This document shows positions 56,971-64,000 of a stretch of DNA of 64,000 nt, piece after piece. How positions within the stretch are numbered: position 1 is the first letter of the stretch; the number at the start of each line of letters is the position of its first letter. Position numbers and translations under genes: made by a program. The notes beneath the pieces are model-generated. The model was not told where the DNA came from. It did no database searches and saw only the letters and a list, made by a program, of their open reading frames with translations. Origin of the DNA: an uncultured Bacteroidota bacterium (GTDB taxonomy: Bacteria > Bacteroidota > Bacteroidia > Chitinophagales > Chitinophagaceae). Where the stretch lies: positions 17,352 to 81,351 of the forward strand of contig CAILLK010000108.1 in assembly GCA_903835005.1 (NCBI GenBank), given 5' to 3'.

Positions 56971-58503
56971 TTATACGTTAAACTTAATTCCCTGTGCTAG
57001 AGGCAGTGACTCACTCCAGTTAATAGTATTTGTCTGCCGGCGCATATAGGCTTTCCAGCTGTCGCTGCCGCTTTCGCGTCCGCCGCCGGTTTCTTTTTCA
57101 CCTCCAAAAGCGCCACCTATCTCAGCGCCGCTTGTACCAATATTCACATTGGCTATGCCGCAGTCGCTGCCGGCAGCCGAGAGAAACAGTTCAGCCTCAC
57201 GCATATTCAGTGTCATAATGGAGGAAGATAGACCCTGAGGAACATTGTTCTGCATGGCAATTGCATCCTCCGGTTTTGAATACTTCATGATATATAAAAT
57301 GGGCGCAAATGTTTCGTGCTGCACTATAGCCCAGTCATTTTGAACCTCATAAATGCATGGGCGCACATAGCAACCGCTTTCGTAGCCTTTGCCGGAGAGT
57401 AGGCCCCCGGCCACAATTTCGGTGCCTCCGGCTTTCTTTATTTCATTGATGGCGTTGAGGTAGTTGGTAACTGCATCTTTATCAATCAATGGCCCTACAT
57501 GGCTCTTTTCATCAAGCGGGTTGCCAATAACCAGTTGCTTATAGGCATCGGCCAGTTTTGTTTTAAATGCCTCATATATGCTTTCGTGAATAATGAGCCT
57601 GCGGGTAGTAGTGCAGCGCTGTCCGGCAGTGCCTACAGCGCCGAATACTGAGCCAATAAGGGCAATATTAAGGTCGGCATTAGCGGTGATGATTATGGCA
57701 TTGTTGCCTCCCAGCTCCAGTAATGAGCGGCCCAGCCTTGCAGCCACTACTGTACCTATTGCCTTGCCCATCCGTGTGCTGCCCGTAGCCGATATCAGCG
57801 GAATCCGGGTGTCATGACTCATCCATTCGCCGCAATCTTTGCCGCCCGTCACGAGGCAGCAAACACCTTCGGGCACATTATTTGCTTTGAATACTTCCGC
57901 TATTATTTTCTGGCAGGCTATGCCTGTAACCGGAGTTTTTTCAGATGGTTTCCAGATGCAGGTATCGCCGCAAATAAATGCGATCATACTGTTCCAGCTC
58001 CACACAGCCACCGGAAAATTGAATGCGCTTATAATCCCCACTATGCCCAGCGGGTGCCACTGCTCATACATGCGGTGCCCTGGTCGTTCACTGTGCATGG
58101 TAAGGCCATATATCTGGCGGCTCATACCTACAGCCAGGTCGCAGATATCAATCATTTCCTGTACCTCACCATAGCCCTCCTGCAGGCTCTTACCCATCTC
58201 ATAGCTTACCAGTGTGCCAAGCGGTTCTTTAAATTTACGCAGCGCCTCACCGATCTGGCGAACCACTTCACCCCTTTTAGGTGCAGGCCACTGGCGCCAC
58301 TCTATGAAGGCCGACTGAGCCTTTTCTACTACTTTATCATAAGTCTTCCGGTTAACACCTGTTACAGAGGCAATCAGTTTGCCATCTACCGGTGAGTAAG
58401 AATTTATATTCTCACCGCCGGTTTTCAACCACTTAACCCCTGTAGCAGCTCCATCATTTACTTTATTGATTCCCAGAACTTCCAGAACCTTATTCATTTT
58501 CAT
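56971..58503 (-). CDS. ALDH7-type aldehyde dehydrogenase (alpha-aminoadipic semialdehyde dehydrogenase-like)
   Basis: About 510 residues. The family markers are ELGGNNAII, the catalytic Cys in GQRCTTTRR, and [33 protein letters not shown]-like tail (INVNIGTSG then [12 protein letters not shown]). This branch oxidises alpha-aminoadipic semialdehyde in lysine breakdown and also betaine and lipid aldehydes. The frame opens further to 58590, but a TAATTTTG promoter box at 58525-58532 falls inside that extension, so the start is the ATG at 58503 or 58497. Confidence 0.9.
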   Translation of the reverse strand: [510 protein letters not shown]

Positions 58504-58524
58504 ATAGCTGAGTATTATGTAGTG

Positions 58525-58532
58525 CAAAATTA
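58525..58532 (-). promoter_or_regulatory. -7 box of the ALDH7 gene
   Basis: TAATTTTG on the minus strand, 21 bases before the ATG at 58503. It excludes the longer reading frame. Confidence 0.55.
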
Positions 58533-59229
58533 GGGTTTTATTTTGTGGGGTGGATTTTGGTTTTAAGTCAGCCGGAATACTATTTTTCAATAGTGGATTT
58601 CCAGCTCCCCCATTTGTGTGTTATTAGATCTGGTATCTGCCATAAATTAATTAGTTTTATTTGTTATGAAAAAGAAAATTTGTAAAATAACAATACTTAT
58701 TTAATTTTAATGTTTTATTAATTTATACAATAAAAAAATTTTATTATAAAGGCGGAATTGCCGTTATGGTAAATAAATATTAGTGATGAACGGATGTTGT
58801 AATTGAAAGAGCACCCGGAGCACGATACATCATTTGAAGATTTTTTTATGGAATTAGACTAGGAAGAAGATGGGTATATGCTTGTTATCCAATACCCTTC
58901 TATTCAAGTGGTGAAAAATCAAAATTGAAAACCAGATCGCCAATGCTTTTCATAAGTTGATCAAAATAGGTCTTTTTCATTTTTGTAAGTAATTTGCTGT
59001 AATCGCAAAACTACATTACCAAGATAACACTACTTTTGAAATACAGTTTGTTATATCCCAATTTCTTTCAACGGTTAGCAGGTATTGGCAACCCAATAAA
59101 ATATACAAACCTAATGAATGTTGAATCTCTTGCAAAAGCGAAAGAACTTCTGGCAATTGTCCATAATTTCATTCATTTAAACTACTTTTATGCCTCGGAA
59201 GATTACCCTTTTTTAGCGAAAATTTAATT
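58533..59229. other. 700-base AT-rich region with traces of broken genes
   Basis: No full-length gene is supported. On the minus strand a 26-codon frame (58900-58980, MKKTYFDQLMKSIGD onward) has a TAGTTTTG box upstream at 59006-59013; on the plus strand a short acidic tail (EHPEHDTSFEDFF, ending near 58861) looks like the end of another gene. Both may be relics. A 63-residue frame at 59036-59227 starts at TTG, has no family resemblance and is not called. Confidence 0.35.
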
Positions 59230-59871
59230 ATGAAAAGATTCATAGCCTTTTTGTTTGCAATTGTCATGCTTACCATCGGAAAGCCTATGTTCTTATATGC
59301 CCAGGAACACGACACCACCATGCCGGCTGTGCCAATGCCTGATACTGCTAAGGCTGCAACACCTGCCACTGCCGATACTGGAAATAAAATTAACCCTGTT
59401 AAACCTGCAATTCAAACCTCAGTGAAGAGCGGCGAAATAACCGACCGGATTCAGAATAAAGAAAAAGCCGCCCCCAAAAAGCACTGGAACATTTTGTACC
59501 GGATTCACATGATTGGGCATAAAAAAAGAGAACGCAGGGCTTATATCAATCAGGGGCACCATGAATTTTACCTTCGAACAAGACGGGACCAGAAAAGAAT
59601 ATCCAGGCACCATCTTAATCCATATAAGCCGACCAAATCGAGTAGAAAAATGCAGAAAAAAATTCAGCATGCATTTAATAAGAAGGATAAGGCTACCAAT
59701 AAACGGGAGAAAGACAATGAAGCCCCACCTGCCGAAGAAACACCTAAAGCCAAAGATGAAAGCGGGAAACAGGAAGAAACTGAAAAGTCTAAGGAAAATA
59801 AGGATGCACCTAAAAGTGACAATGATAAACCGAAAGAAGATACTACTAAGCCTAAATTGTTTTATTACTGA
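59230..59871 (+). CDS. lysine-rich exported hypothetical protein
   Basis: 213 residues with a signal peptide (cut near LYAQ, about residue 25). An early PT/AT-rich linker is followed by a very basic stretch (HKKRERRAYIN, RDQKRISRHHLNPYKP) and a low-complexity Lys/Glu/Asp tail. No domain is recognised. Such basic proteins may bind polyanions such as nucleic acid, LPS or calcium phosphate surfaces, which is inference. The small lipoprotein gene at 59998 follows and is equally basic. Confidence 0.7.
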   Translation: MKRFIAFLFAIVMLTIGKPMFLYAQEHDTTMPAVPMPDTAKAATPATADTGNKINPVKPAIQTSVKSGEITDRIQNKEKAAPKKHWNILYRIHMIGHKKRERRAYINQGHHEFYLRTRRDQKRISRHHLNPYKPTKSSRKMQKKIQHAFNKKDKATNKREKDNEAPPAEETPKAKDESGKQEETEKSKENKDAPKSDNDKPKEDTTKPKLFYY

Positions 59872-59997
59872 TAATAACTGTTAACAGCAGTTGCCCTGAA
59901 ATTTTTTTAAATTTTTCGGATAAAGCAGATTTTATTATGTGCATGTATAGTGTGGATTAAATTAATTTTTCTTTTCTTTGCTCAAAGAATAAAAAAG

Positions 59998-60198
59998 ATG
60001 AAGATTACCCTGAGGAATTTTTTGCTGTTTGTCTTCGCGCTGATTACCATTAGCTTCAGTTCTTGTTTTTGGCGCAGGAATCCTGACAGGCATTGGGCAA
60101 CCAGGCGCCACCCTAAATTCTTTTATCATAAAGGTAATAATTATGGTGGCCGCAGGCTATGGGTAAGAACGCCTCATTACGGCAGAAAGTTGTATTAA
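59998..60198 (+). CDS. small arginine/tyrosine-rich lipoprotein
   Basis: 66 residues from the ATG at 59998 (MKITLRNFLLF). The lipobox ISFSSC places the lipidated cysteine at about residue 23; the mature part (RRNPDRHW, RRLWVRTPHYGRK) is strongly basic and aromatic. The TTG at 59950 would add 16 residues and is not preferred. Function unknown; it may work with the preceding basic protein. Confidence 0.6.
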   Translation: MKITLRNFLLFVFALITISFSSCFWRRNPDRHWATRRHPKFFYHKGNNYGGRRLWVRTPHYGRKLY

Positions 60199-60334
60199 TT
60201 GCCCCTCAATCCGCCGCTGCGGAATGCCAGCCATTGCGCATATGCTCCTTCATCAGCGTTTGAATAAAATTATGCTGCTTGTTTTGTTATACATTTCTGA
60301 TTATTGAACTTTATACACTGCAATCCTTGTTTTT

Positions 60335-60919
60335 ATGAAGCACTTCCTTGACAGCACGAAGAACCTATTCAGGATGTATAAGGTGCTGGGTGAAAGGGCT
60401 ATGGCCCAGGTTGAGGAAACTGAACTGAACTGGCAAGCCAATGAGGACAGTAACAGCATAGTAAGCATAGTAAAACATCTTTGGGGCAATATGCTGAGCC
60501 GCTGGACGAACTTCCTTACAACTGACGGAGAAAAACCATGGCGGAAGCGGGATGCGGAATTTGAATTGGAATTTTTGAGCAGGGAAAAAATGATGCTGCT
60601 CTGGGAAGAAGGCTGGCAATGTGTTTTTGATACCTTGGATACCCTTACTGATGATGATCTGGATAAAACAGTATATATCCGTAACGAGGGCCACCTGGTA
60701 ACTGATGCCATAAACCGGCAGATCGCTCATTACTCTTACCACATCGGGCAGATTGTTTATGTTGCTAAACTGAGGATAAAACACGACTGGAACAGCCTCA
60801 GCATTCCGCGCAATAAGTCGGCGGAATACAATGCCGGGAAATTTGGACAGGAAAAACACGATAAACAATTTACCGACGACTGGCTGGACCAGAACCAGGC
60901 AAATGAAGAACCCATCTGA
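60335..60919 (+). CDS. DUF1572 family protein (DinB superfamily)
   Basis: 194 residues of a four-helix DinB-like fold: SIVSIVKHLWGNMLSRW, the metal-site-like INRQIAHYSYHIGQIVYVAK and the C-terminal NKSAEYNAGKFG. Known members bind metals and resemble thiol transferases; substrate unknown. The start ATG follows about 135 bases of non-coding DNA; the stop codon lies inside the terminator stem. Confidence 0.88.
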   Translation: MKHFLDSTKNLFRMYKVLGERAMAQVEETELNWQANEDSNSIVSIVKHLWGNMLSRWTNFLTTDGEKPWRKRDAEFELEFLSREKMMLLWEEGWQCVFDTLDTLTDDDLDKTVYIRNEGHLVTDAINRQIAHYSYHIGQIVYVAKLRIKHDWNSLSIPRNKSAEYNAGKFGQEKHDKQFTDDWLDQNQANEEPI

Positions 60920-60940
60920 ATAAGGATGGGTTCTTCATTT
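60901..60940 (+). terminator. terminator overlapping the end of the DUF1572 gene
   Basis: AAATGAAGAACCCATC and GATGGGTTCTTCATTT, a perfect 16-bp stem with an eight-base loop. The left arm encodes the last residues NEEPI. Placed between convergent genes, it can serve both strands. Confidence 0.8.
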
Positions 60941-60956
60941 GCGATTTAATTTGAAA

Positions 60957-61502
60957 TCAACTATTTATTGTTTTATCAAGCCATTCTTTCTTTTCTATCC
61001 TGTAGGAGAAGAACAGCCCAAGCCCGCCTCCTATTGCAATCAGTGCAATATAGATTGCCGGATTATCATCGCCGCCGCCGCTTTTGAACTCTGTTATACT
61101 ATGTTCCTCGGCATCATTATTATTTTCCTGATCCTGAGCTGCAGACTTTGATAAAGTATCATCATTTGTAGTTTTAGAACTGTCATTTTTGATCAATATT
61201 TTTATTTTCTGCGGATTGTGATGGCCACCGATGGTAAAACTTGTATGAACACCTCCGCCCGGTTTTTCATGTTTAATAATAGTGTTGTCTATAATGTAAG
61301 CAAACAACAAACCCAATCCCGAGCCAATTAATAATAAGCCCCACTTGAGATTAAGAAATGGCCTGGGCCTTACATCTCTGTTGCGTGGGTTGAGGCCTTT
61401 TTCAATTAAAGCCATATTTTCTCTGTTGCGCAGGTAAGCAATACCGAATATCATACTGAACATACCGGTAAACATAACTATTGGAACTAGGTCAACTGTC
61501 AT
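60957..61502 (-). CDS. DUF6249-like membrane protein
   Basis: 181 residues with an N-terminal helix (about 7-25), a short loop with MALIEKGLNPRNRD, a second helix (about 53-71), a charged low-complexity stretch and a third helix near the C-terminus (IYIALIAIGGGLGLFFS). This resembles DUF6249 proteins often found beside ECF sigma genes. It is divergent from the sigma gene, 160 bases away. Role in sensing or regulation is inferred from position. Confidence 0.7.
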   Translation of the reverse strand: MTVDLVPIVMFTGMFSMIFGIAYLRNRENMALIEKGLNPRNRDVRPRPFLNLKWGLLLIGSGLGLLFAYIIDNTIIKHEKPGGGVHTSFTIGGHHNPQKIKILIKNDSSKTTNDDTLSKSAAQDQENNNDAEEHSITEFKSGGGDDNPAIYIALIAIGGGLGLFFSYRIEKKEWLDKTINS

Positions 61503-61628
61503 AAAAATTTATTTTAATGTTATCTTAAACCGGCTCATTTATTAAACCGATACAACTAAGACTACAGGTTTAAATACGTGGTTACACGTTTTTTAAAGTA
61601 TTTTTCAAAAATCAGGAATTTTATTTGT

Positions 61629-61652
61629 AACCAATAATCTGTTTCTTACGTC
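61629..61652 (+). promoter_or_regulatory. ECF-type promoter of the sigma factor gene
   Basis: AAC at 61629-61631 (in TGTAAC), 17 bases, then CGTC at 61649-61652, 12 bases before the start codon. AAC-N17-CGT is the same spacing as in the three DUF4331-locus sites. Self-regulation is common for ECF factors. Confidence 0.5.
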
Positions 61653-61664
61653 TTATAAACATCC

Positions 61665-62249
61665 ATGCAGGAACAAACAGATGATATAGCTGCAATTCAG
61701 CTGGTATTGCAAGGTAAGCAGGCTGCTTATGCCACCCTTGTGGACCGGTATCAGCCATATGTGTTTACACTTGCAATGCGCTATGTAAATAACCGGGAAG
61801 TAGCAGAGGAACTGGCACAGGATGTATTTGTAAAAGCCTATCGTTTTCTGGCCGATTTTAAAGGCAACAGCAAATTCAGTACCTGGTTATATACTATTGT
61901 TAATACCACCTGCCTCTCTTATCTGCGAAAAAAGAGTAATGGGACCGTATTGCTGGAAGAAGAAAAAATAATTGGTATTTCTGATCATCAGTTTGCCGTA
62001 AAACCTGTCGATATATTGGAACAGAAAACCACCAAACAAATGCTGGACAGCGCGATAAAGCTGTTGTCCGAAGATGATGCCCGGCTGCTGACCTTATTTT
62101 ACCAGGCCGAACAATCGGTAGATGAGGTGGGGGCAATTATGGGGTTGACTGCCATTAATGTGAAGGTGCGGTTGTTCAGAGCAAGGGCTAAGCTTAAGGA
62201 AATACTGGAAAGGAAGTATAGCAGGGAGATTAACACCAAAACCATTTAG
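61665..62249 (+). CDS. ECF RNA polymerase sigma factor
   Basis: 194 residues with region 2 (YVNNREVAEELAQDVFVKAYRFL, KFSTWLYTIVNTTCLSYLRK) and region 4 (EVGAIMGLTAINVKVRLFRARAKL) and nothing else. It is followed after 81 bases by a gene with the features of an anti-sigma factor. An ECF-type promoter precedes it. It is a plausible but unproven controller of the ECF-like sites at the DUF4331 locus. Confidence 0.93.
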   Translation: MQEQTDDIAAIQLVLQGKQAAYATLVDRYQPYVFTLAMRYVNNREVAEELAQDVFVKAYRFLADFKGNSKFSTWLYTIVNTTCLSYLRKKSNGTVLLEEEKIIGISDHQFAVKPVDILEQKTTKQMLDSAIKLLSEDDARLLTLFYQAEQSVDEVGAIMGLTAINVKVRLFRARAKLKEILERKYSREINTKTI

Positions 62250-62330
62250 GGGCTTCTGCAAAGAGATTAAATGAAGCGACTAAACGAGGTATAGAAAATT
62301 CAATAAGATTCAGTAATTTTAATTTTGGAT

Positions 62331-62828
62331 ATGGAACAGGAAATGGAAATGCAGCTTTGGGAGTATATAGATGGCATTTGTAACGAAACAGAGGCTCAAC
62401 GGATCGCTTTGCTGATAAAAGAGGAAGTGGCATGGGCAGAAAAATATACAGAGCTTATTGCTTTTAACGCTGAACTAGCCGGCAGTCTTGAATTGGAACA
62501 ACCGTCCATGAGATTTACTAAAAATGTAATGGAGGCAGTTGCCGTATCGCATATTGCGCCTGCTACTAAAAAATATATTAACCCTTTTATAATCAGGGGG
62601 ATTGCAGCTTTTTTTATCCTTATAATAGCAGCGGTTTTTGGATATGCAATTGCATCATCCGGCAATACCGGTAAAACAGGCAGCCTGCTATCTGGTTTGA
62701 AATATCCGAACCTGGGAATAAGTGATCTGTTCAGCGGTACTTTTGTAAAAGTTTTTGTGATGGTTAATATTGTTCTGGCATTGATGCTTGCAGATGGGGT
62801 ACTGAGGAGGAAGCGGCAAACGGGTTAG
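62331..62828 (+). CDS. probable anti-sigma factor
   Basis: 165 residues from the ATG at 62331. The soluble N-terminal 85 residues (LWEYIDGICNETEAQRIALL) resemble the sigma-binding region of Bacteroidota anti-sigma proteins, but I see no zinc-binding HxxxCxxC. Two hydrophobic segments (about 86-108 and 137-157) place the C-terminus at the membrane. Order and spacing after the sigma gene support the call. Confidence 0.7.
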   Translation: MEQEMEMQLWEYIDGICNETEAQRIALLIKEEVAWAEKYTELIAFNAELAGSLELEQPSMRFTKNVMEAVAVSHIAPATKKYINPFIIRGIAAFFILIIAAVFGYAIASSGNTGKTGSLLSGLKYPNLGISDLFSGTFVKVFVMVNIVLALMLADGVLRRKRQTG

Positions 62829-63022
62829 CTATTATTTTGAATAAACCTCTTTGTTATCGTAATCCTCATCCTAAGAAACAAGCTTTTAAAGTGTTTAAAG
62901 AATATTTGGTTAAATTCGCTGGAGATTGCAGTTGCAAGCCCGGTTTACTTCAAATACAGGAGCAATAATTAAACAATAAAGGAGAAATCCGGGAGAAGTT
63001 TAAAATAATTTTAAAAAATATT

Positions 63023-63052
63023 TTGAAATAAGGTTTAAAATCAAGACCTTTG
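63023..63052 (+). promoter_or_regulatory. promoter of rpmB-rpmG-DUF4295
   Basis: TTG at 63023-63025, a 19-base spacer and GACCTTTG at 63045-63052, one base off the TAnnTTTG consensus, 21 bases before rpmB. Confidence 0.6.
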
Positions 63053-63073
63053 CAGTCCCAAAAAATATAAATC

Positions 63074-63310
63074 ATGGCCCGCGTTTGTCAGGTAACAGGA
63101 AGAAAACCAGTAGTAGGACATAAAGTATCATTTTCGAACAAGAAGAAACTGCGTCGTTTCCTGCCCAATTTGCAGACTAAACGCTTCTTCCTTGCAGAAG
63201 AAGACCGTTGGATTACGTTGAAATTAAGTACTGATGCTATCCGCACAATTAATAAGAACGGATTGCTTACAGTGGTTAAAGAACTGCGTGAAAGAGGTGT
63301 TACTGTTTAA
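63074..63310 (+). CDS. rpmB: 50S ribosomal protein L28
   Basis: 78 residues, full length. Starts MARVCQVTGRKPVVGHKVSFSN, as usual, with the RRFLPNLQTKRF block. Followed by rpmG and DUF4295, the standard Bacteroidota order. Confidence 0.97.
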   Translation: MARVCQVTGRKPVVGHKVSFSNKKKLRRFLPNLQTKRFFLAEEDRWITLKLSTDAIRTINKNGLLTVVKELRERGVTV

Positions 63311-63389
63311 GTCGAAAGTCAAAAGTCTTAAGCCGGAAGTCATAAGTTGATGGCCGGCAATTAAAAGTAAAAAAAGTAAAAAGATAACA

Positions 63390-63572
63390 ATGGCAAAGAA
63401 AGGAAACCGCGTTCAGGTAATAATGGAATGCACCGAGCATAAAAACAGCGGCATGCCCGGCACCAGCCGCTACATTACCACCAAGAACAAGAAAACTACT
63501 ACTGAACGCCTGGAACTGAAAAAATACAACAGGATCCTGAAGCGCGTAACTGTTCACAAAGAAATTAAATAA
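63390..63572 (+). CDS. rpmG: 50S ribosomal protein L33
   Basis: 60 residues ([34 protein letters not shown]). It lacks the four-cysteine zinc pattern: only one cysteine is present, so this is the zinc-free type. Confidence 0.96.
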   Translation: MAKKGNRVQVIMECTEHKNSGMPGTSRYITTKNKKTTTERLELKKYNRILKRVTVHKEIK

Positions 63573-63594
63573 TTAATATTAAAAATACTGAGCG

Positions 63595-63768
63595 ATGGCA
63601 AAAGCAGCAAAAACCGCGATAAAGAAAGACCCGAAGCTGGCACTGGAAGCTAAGAATTACTCAAAAGTGATTAAAGCGGTGCGTAGCCCCAAGACCGGCG
63701 CTTATACCTTTAAGGAAGGTATGGTGCATAAAGATAAAGTGAAAGATTTTCTGGCTAATGTAAAATAG
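63595..63768 (+). CDS. DUF4295 small ribosome-associated protein
   Basis: 57 residues (MAKAAKTAIKKDPKLALEAK at the start, HKDKVKDFLANVK at the end). Basic, and found directly after rpmG in Bacteroidota. Usually ftsY follows; here a terminator and an intron do, so the operon may have been cut off from its usual neighbour. Confidence 0.9.
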   Translation: MAKAAKTAIKKDPKLALEAKNYSKVIKAVRSPKTGAYTFKEGMVHKDKVKDFLANVK

Positions 63769-63837
63769 CAGCCCCTTTAAGCCTAAGCGCTACACCATTT
63801 TCAGGACTTAGGACTTATAAACATATTACACTCATGG

Positions 63838-63865
63838 AGCCTCTGCCACAAGCGGAGGCTTTTTT
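63838..63865 (+). terminator. terminator after the ribosomal protein operon
   Basis: AGCCTCTGC and GCGGAGGCT pair over nine positions (one G-U) with a five-base loop, followed by a T run. The intron begins right behind it. Confidence 0.85.
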
Positions 63866-64000
63866 GTGTGTCAGGCATGGATATAAGCTATAGGGTGCAA
63901 GTCCCGAGTACGCTTTACAGTAGGGAGTATTAGCCAATAGCAAGGGTGTCGCGGGTGACTGCGAATCTGAAAGAAGCTGGCGGCAAAGGTTCGGGCCAAC
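63866..64000 (+). mobile_element. group II intron, 5' end (truncated by window)
   Basis: The element opens with GTGTG at 63866, the 5' splice consensus. It continues with GGGTGCAAGTCCC, CAAGGGTGTCGCG and GAATCTGAAAGAAGCTGGCGGCAAA-type words (GAATCTGAAAGAAGC then GGCGGCAAA), which are recognisable domain I segments. The intron-encoded reverse transcriptase would lie beyond the right edge. Its position directly after the terminator hairpin is the typical target of class C introns, though the class is not proven here. Confidence 0.75.

Noticed and set aside
58985..58993. GTAAGTAAT as a fourth ECF-like site
   Set aside because: It lacks the TC before GTAA and the AAAAC box, and lies within gene relics.
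59036..59227. 63-residue plus-strand frame
   Set aside because: TTG start, no family resemblance, no promoter; it lies in degraded DNA.

Overview
This is a gene-dense chromosomal segment of a Bacteroidota bacterium, probably from the Chitinophagales/Sphingobacteriales side of the phylum (genus inferred only loosely). The signs are type IX secretion C-terminal sorting domains on several large surface proteins, SusC/TonB-style outer-membrane receptors with an N-terminal carboxypeptidase-regulatory-like domain, the ribosomal trio rpmB-rpmG-DUF4295, a single-domain ATP synthase epsilon subunit, and housekeeping promoters of the TTG-N19-22-TAnnTTTG type. Shine-Dalgarno sequences are almost absent and several genes appear leaderless. 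No tRNA, rRNA or CRISPR array is visible.

Layout. 1-2.7 kb: minus-strand phospholipid operon (CPBP protease, cdsA, psd). 3-6.2 kb: NHL-repeat T9SS cargo and a metzincin-like exported protease. 6.3-16.6 kb: the main accessory locus, with two DUF4331 proteins, then (after an interruption by a small membrane protein, a VbhA-like peptide and an Rpn nuclease) a TPR lipoprotein, a HupE/UreJ permease and a histidine-rich TonB receptor. 16.7-24 kb: DinB and GNAT genes, an intergenic region with a MITE-like element, a 1014-residue Ig-like T9SS cargo, and atpC-atpD. 24-32.3 kb: a second TonB-type receptor, an MBL hydrolase, a ureohydrolase and dnaE. 32.3-33.3 kb: a small possible defence cassette flanked by 62-bp direct repeats. 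33.4-43 kb: a membrane protein, an SRPBCC/GyrI protein, rlmN and a YebC regulator between two palindromic REP-type elements, a DPP-IV-like peptidase, copA and a glycosyltransferase. 43.3-50.8 kb: a signalling cluster (GNAT/autoinducer-synthase-like protein, ThiF-nitroreductase fusion, 7TMR-DISM kinase and three receiver proteins). 50.8-58.6 kb: HMG-CoA lyase, an FG-GAP T9SS cargo, an ECF42-type sigma factor with two DGPF proteins and an AhpD-like protein, and ALDH7. 59-64 kb: small exported proteins, DUF1572, DUF6249, an ECF sigma/anti-sigma pair, rpmB-rpmG-DUF4295 and the start of a group II intron.

The strongest candidate for an undescribed system is the 6.3-16.6 kb locus. Three separate transcription units in it (DUF4331 pair, TPR-HupE, TonB receptor) are each preceded by the same two-part element, AAAAC-N16-TCGTAARTAAT, with identical spacing. 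This looks like an ECF-sigma promoter and unlike the TAnnTTTG promoters elsewhere in the window. The products would span the envelope: a surface T9SS protein and a second exported DUF4331 protein, a receptor with many plug histidines, a lipoprotein and an inner-membrane permease of a nickel/cobalt family. A metal-scavenging pathway is the simplest inference. A second candidate is the 43.9-50.8 kb cluster, which pairs two possible small-molecule biosynthesis enzymes with a sensor kinase and receivers.
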